A stretch of DNA of 64,000 bases, taken from Ganoderma boninense (Eukaryota > Basidiomycota > Agaricomycetes > Polyporales > Polyporaceae). The stretch is taken from the NCBI GenBank assembly GCA_002900995.3, contig CM035308.1, positions 3,374,810 to 3,438,809 on the forward strand, in the 5' to 3' direction. Position numbers and translations under genes: made by a program. Below are positions 11,821 to 23,331 of this stretch, one piece after another (the first letter of the stretch is position 1; each line of letters begins with the position of its first letter). The notes below the pieces were generated by a model that saw nothing but the letters and a program-made list of their open reading frames with translations, was not told the origin of the DNA and did no database searches.

Positions 11821-12450
11821 CTTATTTCGGCGGGTTCAAAACCAAGATGAGCCCAATGAAGGATCGTGTTCGAGACGATACGGCGTAACCCCGTTCGTCC
11901 TGTCGATCATCTCTCTCCTTCTGCAAGCGTGGGCAAACGGTGGCTTGCTCGCGACCCTCGCCGTGTGGTGCCCCGGGGAACTCATTTTTGCGATCGACAT
12001 GGAGGGTACTGCGCGCGGATGCCGTACAAGGTCGAGGGGTATTCCCGTGGAGCGTGGAGCAATCTCCGGCAGATGTTTGATGCAATTTTTGAAGTCACGG
12101 ACGAGCACGGCGGGCCTGGACGACAAGATAGCGACACTGAGCGGAGAGACTTTATATAAGGTACAGTAGTGCCGTAATCCCGAGGTAGTACTGCGCTGCC
12201 GTGCTCACCTGCTGGCGTTGAAGTCACATGCGAAGATGTTAGAGATAATGCATCAGGTTCATCATGATGGAAGATCTGGAGGGACAGAGGGGCGCAGAAG
12301 GACTGAATGGTCATCTCGCGGGCTGTGGCTCGTGTCGAGCTGCCGTGCGTAGTGCACTTCCGGCATGGAAGTTCAATTAACGCTGCACACGAAGGTGGAA
12401 TGCCGTTTGTGTTGGGGATGATTTGTACACATGAGGAATTAGCATGGAGT
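11821..12450 (+). pseudogene. Third paralogue fragment of the XPA-linked domain family (copy 1)
   Basis: Translated pieces in shifting frames correspond to the same domain as the genes at 1.9-4.5 kb: PMKD.F, SPSASVGK, WS.....LRQMFDAIFEV and DEHGG match PMKDALVM, SPSVDKVRAV, WSDDYVEALF and EAHG in order. In copy 2 (24,384-25,027) the same segment reads through in one frame for over 110 codons, so the breaks here come from small indels. Whether these are real or sequencing errors beside the gap cannot be told from the sequence alone. Confidence 0.6.
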
Positions 12451-13234
12451 AAATTGTCGGTGAGTTGCTGCTCCATCTTCTCCATCTTTTTGCCAATGTC
12501 TGAATTCGTTTACACTGCAAATAGTAGACTGGCGTAGAGGATAGAAGATTCTCTTGGGCTATCAACACGGGACTTGTGGAGGTAAGGGGCTTTTTTTTTT
12601 CAAATTGCGTTTCAGCATCTCGCTTCACCTTGTACGAGTTTCTTCCTCGGCGCAGAGCTTGTCTACCCCCCAGCGTCCCCCAGTCAGAACAGGCGTGCTG
12701 GAAGCGTAGCGGAAGGTGTCTGACCAGCCTACATCACGGAGATTGCCCTTCGAGGCAGGTCCGCCCCAGAGAACAGAATCCGTCGTCACCTTTTTCAAGG
12801 CTTTGACTCTTCCCGTAGCGCTTTTAGGGAACGTCCCCGTCTTCCCGCCTCATCAACACCGGCCCCACAGGGGGCTCACAACAGGGCGTTTTCACGTAGT
12901 TTAAAGGGGGGGGTTCTGATTCTGTGACTATCTGCAATCGGCTCTGGAGATCGCAGTTTGGGAGGTAAAGCGGTAGTTTCCCGTCAGAAGCGCAGCCCCC
13001 TCACTCCACTTTAATCCCTTCGGGCTTTCCCAAAACCCCGTCTTTTCTGTTCACACCTGCGGGGCCCTAATTCCGCAAAGGGGGCTTTTATGGGTGCTTT
13101 CAAGGAGCATGGGACTCCGCACTGGGGGAGCACTAGCCCGGGTTCTCTTTGCCCTCAGAGACTCGCCCATTTTCCCGTTTCAGCGCAACGGGATTGCACT
13201 GGCCTAACAATGGAGAGCAACAGATTACGATGAG
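12451..13234 (+). pseudogene. Damaged copy of the hypothetical gene at 40.1-41.1 kb, next to the gap
   Basis: This stretch matches 40,112-40,915 base for base, apart from very frequent one-base indels, many in homopolymers: a T run at 12,591-12,600, a G run at 12,905-12,912, and lost bases throughout. The frame that is open for 160 codons in the other copy is broken many times here. It runs directly into the Ns. Poor consensus at a contig end is the simplest explanation. Confidence 0.7.
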
Positions 13235-13334
13235 NNNNNNNNNNNNNNNNNNNNNNNNNNNNNNNNNNNNNNNNNNNNNNNNNNNNNNNNNNNNNNNNNN
13301 NNNNNNNNNNNNNNNNNNNNNNNNNNNNNNNNNN
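13235..13334. other. Assembly gap of 100 Ns
   Basis: Exactly 100 Ns, the usual placeholder for a gap of unknown size. It lies between the damaged end of duplication copy 1 and a DUF6534 gene whose 5' part is missing, so real sequence is absent here. Confidence 0.98.
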
Positions 13335-13507
13335 CTCACTCCAGCGTGCTGACGGTGAGTGGGACGAACTGGCTACCCCATGATACGAGCGGATGCTCAT
13401 GACACACATAGTTTGTGAATGGGGTAACAGTAAGCGTCGTCCATGAGCCAATGTTGCTTCCGGCATACATGCACGACTAAATTTGTGCTTGCATTCGTAC
13501 TCCAATA

Positions 13508-14915
13508 GTACCTGATTGCGACGCTCACGCAGTGGTGTGTTCTTCCGCCGTAGTTATAACCTGAGTTCCTGACTGGGTCCTTCATTCAGCTATTTCGCTC
13601 ACCGTCTTTGGGGTTGTAAGTTCAAGTTACTCCCCGTATTGTATGTTGGGTGCGACTGATGGGCACTGTAGTGAGCAAAGGGAACGTGACGCTTGTGTGC
13701 AGCATCGTAAGACGGTATTCAGGTCCAAATTTGAACAATCATTCACTGGATGTGTGATTTATCAGGTTATTCTCTCCTTGGTCTCACTCGGTGAGTCGGT
13801 CCACAATTTGATGTCAGACTTTGGACCTCGGTTGTTCTAACATCCAACATTCGATCGTGGACAGGTGTTGCAATAGGTAAAACAAGATAGCAGTGAATAT
13901 TACAGTTTAGCAGGGAGTCGTGACTAACTTACCGGCCTTGTTGCAGTCGTATGCATTCGTGAGTGCGTAGATCGCCAGACGGTGCACTGGAGTGGCGCCG
14001 CATGGACGCTGAGCCGAGTTTTCCCAGCTATACGGATCCAGATTTCACTTCGTTGGCTTTGCCCGAGATGCGGTTGCTCATAGGCCTTGCAAACGGCCTG
14101 AGCGTCCCATGCGACGTCGCCATTACGATCGGTCTTTCGTACTACCTCAACTCAAAGAGGACCGGATTCAAGAGGCACGTACTGCGGGCTTCTAGCAGGA
14201 CCACGAGTCAATTCAATCTCATCCTCCTTGTGCAGAACAGATTCGATCATTAACCGGCTGATCATATACGCTGTGAATCGTGGAGCTCTCACTGCGTGAG
14301 CATCCAGACCCGTTTCTTCTCTACCCGCTCGGCTTCTCTGATACTCGCTCTCGCGACCAGGGTTTGCCAAGCCGGCTTGGCCGTCGTGGTACGAGGCCTT
14401 CGGTCCGCTCCATGTCTCTAACAGACCACTAAGCTCTGCTATCAGTTCATCGCATTTCCGGGTCACCTCTTCCATCTGCCATTCGACCTCCTGATTGGCA
14501 AACGTACGTGTACGCCGCTACTCTCACCCGGATGCCTCGCTGAAAAATGAGTCATAGTGTACTGCAATACACTTCTCGCAACGTATGCCACTTTTCCAAG
14601 AGAAAGTTTTGTCGATTACGAACAGTTATCTGATCTATTCACACAGGCTCAATGCGCAGAAGGTCATCAGGATGGACGGAGAGAATGTTATGGAAGCTAA
14701 CACACTGATTCTGAACCTCGGTCCCGTCAACATGCCGACCACATGCCACGGGCCCGATGGCTTGAGAACGCTCTCGGAAAGGGTACGTGTTTCGTCCTAT
14801 CCCTTCCTCATGTCCATCTCTCTTCATTGACCACGCTTTGCCATAGATGGGCAGCAGCACGCTGGTGGGCTCCTTAAAGACAACAATGGTCGGTACACCT
14901 TCATGGGAGGAATGA
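13508..14915 (+). CDS. DUF6534-type membrane protein, 5' end lost in the gap (array member B)
   Basis: Exons recognised in order are LIATLTQW, YFAHRLWG, VSKGNVTLVCSIV, VILSLVSLG, a long exon DPDFTSL...SYYLNSKRTGFK, then IINRLIIYAVNRGALTA, FDLLIGK, YCNTLLAT and LNAQKVIRMDGENVMEANT. A last exon, after an ATAG acceptor, ends at TGA 14,913-14,915. The first three helices expected for the family are absent, presumably lost in the gap or the poor sequence to 13,500. The donor after the long exon reads GCACGT, so a GC-AG intron or a base error is implied. It is clearly different in sequence from members A and C, so it is a separate paralogue, not a third copy of the duplication. Confidence 0.7.
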
Positions 14916-15170
14916 CAGATTCACTGATTTTTCAGGTTTTCTCGTAGCAATCTGGGAATATGCAAAGGGAGGAGATTGAGAAATAGAGACAGGCATTTCC
15001 GCTTCCTGCCAGCCAACGTCTCCTCAGCGCTCTCTATCCAGTTGCTCCGTCCTGCCTTTCGAGTCTCACCTCCTCACGAATATACGAGACTTAATTTATC
15101 CTTCCACTCCCACAAGCAACGCAACGTCCGATATCTGTCCTCGGCCACCCCTTCAGAGTCGCCTTCGCCT
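14916..15170. other. Junction between DUF6534 gene B and duplication copy 2
   Basis: No gene is seen. From about 15,045 the sequence matches 212-350; at about 15,170 it switches abruptly to sequence matching 2,512 onward. The switch point falls inside what was the third exon of the XPA-like gene in copy 1. Confidence 0.7.
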
Positions 15171-16075
15171 TCGCAAGGCTGAAGGAGACGTACACCAAGA
15201 GGTATGGACTCCACGCCCACTTCAAACAGCCGAGAACATACGAAGAGCAGGGCCCCCAAGTGCCCAGCTCCCACATCTCGTCGAGCTCCGGCCCGGTCGA
15301 ACTCTGCGCAGGGGGCTCTCCGGCTCTGCTGCGCGTCAAGGAACAGATGGTGCCGTGGCTCTGGACCGCATACAACGAGGCGCTCTCGTGGGTTGACACC
15401 ATGAACGAGTGGGATGACGACAGCATGGGTGCCGCATTGGGTCGCGGTTTATTCAAGCGCCCCAAGGATAGGGAAGGCCCGATGAAAGACGCACTCGTGA
15501 TGATGCCGACATACCCTCCGCGGCCTACGAAGCCGCTCGCCCCGTCACCGAGTGTCGACAAGGTGAGGGCGGTGCTTGCGACCGCAGCGAAGCTACCTTC
15601 GAGGGAGGATTGGGGCAGCAGGAAGCTTCCCGGCCTCGCGGCAGTCTTCTGGGACGACGAGGACGGAGAGCTCGCGAGCTGCACGTACAGGTGGAGCGAT
15701 GACTATGTGGAGACTCTGTTCCTGGCCTTGATCGAGGTCGTCGAGGCACACGGGACGGGTCCGGAGGGGTTTGAGGGCATTCGGTGGGAGGTGTACGACA
15801 AGGTATGTGCGAAGTCGGTCATCTAGTACCCTGGAGATATTGAAAGAGCCTTCCAGTACGTCGATTTTTTGATGGATTGTCCGCGGTACGACCGGCTCAA
15901 GAAGATGTGGACGGTCGACCCAGCTGCGGAATGGCTCGATGGCCAGCTCGCTTTGGTCGAAGATACAGATAACGAGACCTACCGCTCGAAATGTGAGGCT
16001 GGGAAGCGGTTCAATGACTTGCTTCCTCGTCTGCATCCTAAAGGAGGGCGTTCCGTAGGCGTCCGTCCACGGTAG
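15171..16075 (+). pseudogene. Copy 2 of the XPA-linked gene, lacking its 5' exons
   Basis: The reading frame matches the copy-1 protein from ARLKE onward (FKQPRTYEEQGPQ, WLWTAYNEALSW, YRWSDDYVETLF). It uses the same intron (GTATGT...TTCCAG) before the last exon, which ends at 16,075. The disordered N-terminus and the XPA-like block are gone, because copy 2 joins the left-edge sequence directly to this point. No in-frame ATG lies near the junction; the first is well inside the domain. The domain itself shows no internal stop, so it may still be translated from an unseen upstream exon, but as it stands it is a 5'-truncated copy. Confidence 0.65.
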
Positions 16076-16289
16076 TCACGTACCTTCGGGAGAGGCAGGC
16101 CGGCTTGATTTTGATTGTACCTCCGAGTGAGTCAATCGGTACGATGGCTCCTTGATTTTTATTCTGACTACCTTCGTATTCTCTTTGTTGTAGACCTACA
16201 GATTATGTTATGTTGTACAGCGTGCGTGAATGTACATAAGACGATTCCAACTAGCCTACACACTGTCTACTTTCCCCCAGCCAAGCACC

Positions 16290-17138
16290 TGCGACGAAGC
16301 GCGCGACCGAGTATACGTCGCCAGCATCAAGCCTGGCATACCCTCTGGCTCCGACCTCGGCGATCCATACGTAGGGGATCGCCGACGCTCCTGAGGATAA
16401 AGAACCAGATGCCGCCGTGACTCTGGACGACGTACAACAAAGCGCTCTCGGACATCGACGAACCGAATTGGATGTCGATCGGGTTAGGCGGTCGCGGCTT
16501 CTTCACGAGCGACAGGGACAGGGAGTGGCCGATGAAACTCGCGCGGGCCCTCGCACCGACGTACCCTCCCCGGCCCGAACAGCCCCTCGCGTCGTCAGCA
16601 AGCGTGGACAGGGTGAGGGCGGTGCTGGGGGAGGCTGCGAGCCTACCGGGGGGGAGGGACTGGGGCCGCGAGGACATTCCAGGCCTGGAATTCGTCACGA
16701 GTCAACCGGGGGACGTCGAGGAATATCAGTGGAGCGATGACTATCTCGAGCGGTTGTTCTCCGCCCTGATCCAGGTCGTCAGCGAGCATGGTCTGGGAGC
16801 AGAGGGGCTGGAGGGCATTCGGTGGGGGGTACATGATAAAGTGCGTGCGTATACGCTCTCTCTGGAACTTGAAGCCCGCGGCGGCGTTCCGGACCCACTG
16901 AATGAACCTGACGCTGCAGCACATCGCGTGCATGCATGTAGGGCCGCGTTATGACCAGAGGGGCGCGGGTTGGAGGGACGAAGCAGTGCAGTGGCTGGAC
17001 GGCCAGTTCGCCGACATCGGGATCCAATTGGCCGTGAGTTGTCGCAGCACGTGTCCTGCCGGGCGCAGGTTCAACGACATGATGCTGCGCCGGCGTGATC
17101 CTCGAGGATATGCGTCTGTGGGATTTCGTCCGAGTTGA
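16290..17138 (+). pseudogene. Copy 2 of the short paralogue, broken by stop and frameshift
   Basis: This is the same two-exon layout as 3640-4499, with intron GTGCGT...CTGCAG. Two lesions set it apart. A base is missing near 16,375, where copy 1 has GTAGGGAGGTCGCC and this copy GTAGGGGATCGCC. The Trp codon of the PPWLW motif has become TGA at 16,418-16,420. Downstream of the stop the frame is open and well conserved to 17,138, which suggests recent inactivation. Confidence 0.75.
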
Positions 17139-18797
17139 CAGACCAAGCGATAAGGCGGAGGATGCTGTGGTATGGCTACGACGTGTGTTAGACACCTCCG
17201 CCGCCCGAGTCCTGTTGTAGTCGATGTCTCGTCGTGTCCACACTGAAAGTTGATATTTGCAGGTAGCTCTCATGTACACGAGGATCGCATTTTTATCTAT
17301 GCACCACTTACTGCATTAGACCAGCATGAATGCGCCCGTCAACACGAATAGTGCCTGTCCTGCGAGAGGAAGAGGTTGAACTGAGAACTCTCAGAGATGC
17401 GGCGAGGAGCGTCCAAGCGCCCATCGGTGTTGAGTGGAGGGCGTGGCCCGCGAGCAGGCTCTTTGTGTGAAAGGGATGTCGTAGTGCGGCAGAGAGGTCT
17501 GCCGCCTGAGCCAGGACAAGGAAGTACCGAAGGAAGTCAGCATTGAAGTCGAGGTACCAGCGCGGCTATGGCCCTCTCGGAAACATATGCATCGAGATCC
17601 TTGTTGGACATGGAACTAGCGTCGAGCGTGGCGGCGTCGAGCTCGGGGAACGAGACCGGGATCGCACTGTTTGGCACATCGGATAGTGGTCCTTGCCGAG
17701 TCAGAATTGAAGATCGACGTCAGTAGCGCGGCGAAGGTATCGAGGACGAGGCGTGGGAGGAGGCCGGCGCGAGCTCCGGTCATGGTCGAGAGACGAGACA
17801 TGACAGGGAGGGCCAGGATAGTAGTATCCATGTTCGCATTTAAGTGAAGGCGTGCAGGGAGTGTGTATGTGGGGATCCGCCTGACAAAACGACACAGCGA
17901 GGGAGTTGCAGGCGACGTAGGACAATAGCAGCGCGGGAGTGGTCCGTTAGCGGAGGAGAACACTCACTGAAGTAGGTAGTTGCCTCTCATCCGCCCTCCA
18001 CTACCCGCACAACTCGAAGCTGAGGAACAGCTCTCAGATGTGGTGACGAGTTCTACGTCTTTGCGGGTCTACGTTGAGGGAAGGGAGTGGGGATGAATGG
18101 GGACCGACTTGAGAGAGCTTGACGGCGGGCGGGCGAGGACAAGCTCGATTGCTGTGTGGTACAGTGACATCCATTGTGAACTATTCGGACTATAGCGCGT
18201 GTTATAAGAGAAACACTCAGATGATGCGTGGAAATAAAATGTGCATACCATCGATATTTGAGCCTTACTTCACCGAGCTGTGGGCCGGCCGCAAGCAGCA
18301 GAAAAATCCCAACCAATGCCGTAGGACGAGGAATAAGTTCGGGAATGGCGTTGATCGTTCCACAGCGAGCCAACAAGACACTTGTCCCCCAGCCCATCCA
18401 GAATAAAGTCCAGCCGAGTTACAGTGTATGCGTAGGGGTAGGTAGAGGTCCGAGAGATGAGGCCAGGCGCCGGGGACAGCTGTGCTGGTCCGTCCGGAGA
18501 TAATCGGCCGAAGTCCCCAGTTTGGCGTCAATGCTCTCTCGAGGCCCGTTGGCTGCATTCCTTGACCATGTCCTCCCTGTTGTATCTCTGCATGGGTCAC
18601 ACATATTTCATGTTTCGACGAAAAATAGTAGATCTTCATGAAAACACCTCCAAGGCCGCACCCACTGCTCCTCAACTTGACTTGGACTCGCAGGACTGAC
18701 TGAGAGCTCGGCCGTTGACTCGGCCCGTTATGGACACGAGGTAGCTATCCGAAATCTGCCATCCAGGTCAAGACTGACATGACATAGATATAGGAAC
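17139..18797. other. Duplicated non-coding or decayed stretch (copy 2)
   Basis: Twin of 4,500-6,179. Nothing is recognised. It lacks about 24 bases present in copy 1 at 5,812-5,835, between two GAGAT motifs. Confidence 0.4.
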
Positions 18798-20602
18798 TTG
18801 AACAGCTACTTCGTCACTCGAATTCCGCCTGCGCGGCAGACTCGCGGCACCGACGAAAGTGGGCATTATCTGACCCCCACACCATTTGCTCTCCAGTCTG
18901 GCCTTCCCGGTCCTTGGAGTCGTTTACCTGCGAGCTGGCACCATCATCGTGAGGAACCCTGCCGGAACGTCCTCTCTTCTGATTCCTTCGGCGGATGGCC
19001 TTGCTGAATGGACTTGGATCGTAGGTGCATATTGGCGTACCTAACGGCTACTCATATTTCACAATTCCGGTCTATTTCAGCCACCTCCAGCACGTCACCG
19101 CACTCGAGGAAAGGGTCTCAAGCACCTCTGTTCAAGCAATGCCGCGCTCAGTGGGTTGCTTCAGCACCGAGTCGTGCCCGCACAGATGGTTTGAGGAGAG
19201 CACCACCAGACAGACGAGGAGACTACCATGAGGTCAGCACAGGTGAGCCCGCCCTTCAGGACATGATCGCATCCGAATGACACCAACACACCACGAAGAA
19301 CGCAGTCCTCCGTGTCCAGATAAACGGCATTATCCTCTCGCCGCTTCAGCTCCTCGCAGACGCAGAAAAATGTGGCCCGAAGCTCGAAGGCGCTCCCTCA
19401 GCCTCCTCTACCGCCACCTCGTCTGGTCAGACTCGCATTGCGAGCGATGAGAAGCTCCGCGCCGACGTCGCAACCCTCAGGAAGGTCGAGCACCTGCGAA
19501 CGTAGTGCGAGGCGCACACACCTGGCCGACAGCTCCGCTCGGACCCTCCAGTACTGCCTTGATCGCTGCGTCCCTATTCGAGCCGACTTCCTAGGAAATC
19601 GATACCTAACATCCCCTCGCGTCTAACCTCTCGCGTCCGTCATCGCCGAGAAGGTTGCGGCCGTTGCTGCGCGATATGTTGCCGCATCAGAGCGCTCCGC
19701 GGCCATCGCGGCGCACGATGTCGCCGTCGCTGTCGCCGAGAGGGACGCTGCTATCGCTGCGAGGCACACCGTTCAGGTTTCTGCGAAGGACGCGGCTATC
19801 GTCGAGCGGGAGGCTGTCGATACGGGGAACTCGGTCGCTTGCCACACCCACTGAAGGGCGCGGCTCGCTCGCGATCTGCTGGACGTCTGCGAGCCGCGCA
19901 TGAGGTATGATGATCTCGACTAGGACGGCGGCGAAGATGGAGAGGGGACAGGAAGTGAAGTGGCGCAGCGCGGCCAGGTGCAGCGCGCGGTGTAGATGGC
20001 GATCGTGGCGAAGCACGAGGCGGTAGCTGCGAAGGAGAAGGCGGACATCGAGTACGAGGCGGCGCACCGTGGCCGTGAAGTAACTCTCCGGGCCCGCTCT
20101 CGAGGCGATGCAAGTGGACGGGGACGCGGCCGTCGCAGAGAGAGAGGCATCTGTGAGGAGAAGGCGTGGGCGAAGAAGGTGGCGTACGATTCCGTCTGCG
20201 GGTCCGGGGGACGCTACGCAGAGCGCGGCGCTGAAGAAGATCAAGGAGCTGGCGGTGGTGGTCCACAACTTGATGGATCGGTGTGGCCTTCAAGGTAATT
20301 TATTTCCTTCTTGTGGCCGTCGAAGTTGCACTGATTGCGCGTGTGGCATTCGGGGACAGATAGTCAAGACCCAGACCAGTTACGACGATTGCAAGATTCT
20401 GAACGTACGTTCGAGGACCAGTGCTTGCGTGGACAAGGTGCTCAGGTTTTCTTCAGAACAGCAACAGCAACAGATAATGATCGGTAATCGTGCGGCAGGA
20501 CAGAAGCGAGTGGAAGAAAGCTCACGAGTCCCAGGTCCATTCTGGAGAGTGCCCCATATGGCAGATGTACAGGTCGCCGACTGTGACCTTGTGGTTGGTT
20601 AG
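18798..20602 (+). pseudogene. Decayed alanine-rich coiled-coil gene (copy 2)
   Basis: Twin of 6,180-8,021, with the same exon traces: LEERVS near 19,100; the Ala/Arg/Asp-rich coil near 19,650-19,850; and a C-terminal KKIKELAVVVHNLMDRCGLQ followed by a final exon to 20,602. Shared stops, such as the one after EHLR near 19,503, show that the gene was already broken before the duplication. Private indels show that decay went on afterwards. Confidence 0.55.
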
Positions 20603-21238
20603 TACAGCCTCGCCTTCACCTCGTGGCATACTTCGACCTCTCACATCCTGTATATTTCGTTAGCTGTATTTGTTCAGAAGTAGGGTGAACGGGAGAGCTC
20701 CACTTCTCAAACCTTTCCAGCCACAGATTCCAAGGTGTCGTACCTTGATTCTGTGGGATTGTCTTTGGCTATCGTCGCAGCGTGCAGAACTACCTCACAG
20801 TTATAAATAGTTTTCTACGAGAAAGGTAGAGCTGATAATCACGACCTTTCTAGGGCTCATCATGGTTGGCCGTATAATACAGCTGTTGTGTTCTCATCGC
20901 CGCATTGAATCCATCGCCGCACTGAAGCCGTCCATTGTCGACTCGCGGGTACGTGAATCGTGCCGAAGATTCTTATTATTTTTATTCTCGTCTTTTGGCA
21001 TCACTGTTTAGGTTCAGGCGAGGCAGTTTGAGAAGCCCTTCTCGAGTATTATCTGACATTTTCAAGGCCTCAAGACCACTTGTGAGAGCCGCATCGTGAT
21101 ATGTACATCACGAAACTCGCAATTCATAGCTCCACGCGCTATCCACAAACTTTGAGTGAAGATGGAGAGGAACCCCGTACTACATATAGGCGGATATCTG
21201 GGGAACACCTCTGCATCAGCCCTTGTTTGCCAGCCTCG
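20603..21238. other. Intergenic region upstream of DUF6534 gene (copy 2)
   Basis: No gene is seen. It is strongly diverged from the copy-1 equivalent up to about 20,830, then nearly identical. Confidence 0.5.
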
Positions 21239-23331
21239 ATGGATTCAGCAGTTCAGCTTGACACTTCGCTCTCATTACTCCTTTCGCGCATCAAGGAGGC
21301 TCTTGCTTGCGGACTCATCGCCGTCGTCCTCTCAACAACGTACATCTTACTACATTGTCTCGATCTACGGGCTCCATTCTAATCGTTTCTTCGTACAGTG
21401 TGTTCGGCATCACTATCCTGCAAGCATATCTTTACTTCCGGAGTTGTCGGGAAGACTCTGCAAGCCTGAGAGCCTTCGTAAGTAGGACGACCGCCAGTTG
21501 AATGAAGATAAGCTAACCTTCTCCTCGAAACAGGTCACATTTCTGTTGTAAGCAGGCTGAGCTAATCGACTTCGACTCACCGTCTGACATGGGCAAACAA
21601 TGAACATGCATAGCATTCTCGACATCATCTCGATGGCTTTGGCTGTTGACGCATTGTATGAATATGTCGTAACCGATTTCGGGGACCCACTCCTCCTCAT
21701 CAACATGCCCCTGTAAGTTCTCGTGTTCCATCCCTTCCGTTTCACTCTCTCAATGCCGCGTGTTACAGTTCATTGGCAGTGAGTCTATGGCAATAATTTC
21801 AAAGCTGTCGCAATATGAAGCTGATCATATTCGCAGTTTGAGAATGGAGCAACGGTGAGGCCAGGTCCAGGAGACTCGCAAAAGACGGGACTGATCCTGA
21901 ATTTCGTGCCAGTATATCATCGCGACACTCACGCAGTGGTATGTGCCAGTGTTCCCGCTGTCCATCAGTTAGTTTCTTATTACCATTTAGTTTCTTTGCA
22001 CACCGTCTTTGGACTCGTAAGTCGGAGCCCTGTTATTGACCAAGCTTGAAGATGACGTCCCACGATTGCTGGCAGTGAGTAGGAAAAACACGGCGCTCGT
22101 GAGCAGCATCGTAAGTACGTTTCTTGGCTGCAGTGGAGAAAGCGACCTAATTGTGCATTTGAATTTTGCCAGGTTATTCTTTCTTTGTGTGCTCTCGGTG
22201 AGTGGACGTTCAAGGTGTCTCACCGCAATAATAATGTTCACGAACTCTTGTCGGTAGGTCCTGGGATGGGTAAGTTTCCGGTGTCATCGATTCGACGGTC
22301 TGTTATGATGGTCGTATCTAATTGGTCAACCTCGTTCCAGCAATCTGCGTGCATGAGTACGTGTACTGTTCTCCTGCCTATGTATGGTGTTTGCTGACTG
22401 AACCGCGCTACTGTTGCATAGCTACACAAGCCCTGACATCTTCTCGCTCGCGTCGCTTGAGGTCCGGGTTCTCGCAGGTACTTCGAATGGCCTGAACGTG
22501 GTGTGCGACATCATCATCATGGTGGCCCTGTGCTACTACCTCCGCTGGAAGCGAACCGGCTTCACGAGGTGTGTTGCATATCCATCTGGTTGTATACTTT
22601 GTCAATTGAACTTCATTATTCCACACAGAACGGATTCAGTTATCAACCGGCTCATGATATATGCAGTAAACCGTGGATCCCTTACAGCGTGAGGATGAAG
22701 CCTTGCATGTCCATGTAAATGTGCAGCGTTGCTGACGAACTTGGTTTGGGAAACTAGTATTTGCCAAGCTGGCCTGACCATTACTGTACGAAGTCGCAGA
22801 TGTACATGTAGTTATGGACTGCTAAATCTCCGGATCTTCACCAGGCCGTCGCTTTTCCCGGACGCCTATTCCATCTCCCGTTTGCTCTGTTGACTGGAAA
22901 GTGTATGTCAAGTTTCTGTTTCTCGTTGTTGCAAATATCCTGCTGACGATTAGCATTTGTTCCAGTGTACTGCAACACTCTGCTCGCAACGTACGTATGC
23001 TGTTACCTCAGCCTGGTTGGATTTTGAGTCTGGTACTAACGGCAATTTCTGCGCATAGACTCAATGCGCAAAAGGCTATCAGAGGGGACGGAAGCAATAT
23101 CATGGAAGTAGGCACGCTTGTCCTCAAAGAGGTGCATACTTCGTCGACGCCGGCCCCGTGCAAAGGACGCCATTCTGGGAGGGAGGACGTAAGTGCTTCT
23201 CAGATGTTCTATTTCGCAGCTCTCTTCATAATAAATCCTCTATGTAGACAGGTCACAGCACCTCGACACTTGTCATTGATATCTGCACCGGCGAGTCAAA
23301 CCGTTCGCGAAGTGGCGATAGTGACGTTTGA
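21239..23331 (+). CDS. DUF6534-type seven-helix membrane protein (array member A', twin of A)
   Basis: The exon order and splice sites are those of the gene at 8,680-10,771: MDSAVQLD start, FGITILQAYLYFRSC, LLLINMP, IATLTQW, FFAHRLW, SLEVRVLAGTSNGLNVVCD, CYYLRWKRTGFTR, VINRLMIYAVNRGSLTA, and LNAQKAIRGDGSNIMEVGT. All frames are open and the same stop (TGA 23,329-23,331) is available. Some introns differ in length by a few bases. Two nearly identical, apparently intact copies mean that expression data would need care to tell them apart. Confidence 0.82.

Larger units (their letters stand above)
212..13234 (+). repeat. Segmental duplication, copy 1
   Basis: Nearly the whole order of sequence from here to the assembly gap recurs from 15,045 onward: XPA-like gene, short paralogue, coiled-coil remnant, DUF6534 gene, third paralogue fragment, hypothetical gene. 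The shift between matching points is about 12,560-12,650 bases. Long blocks such as 4,200-6,120 against 16,840-18,740 differ only by scattered substitutions and small indels. The right end is cut by the run of Ns. Confidence 0.9.
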
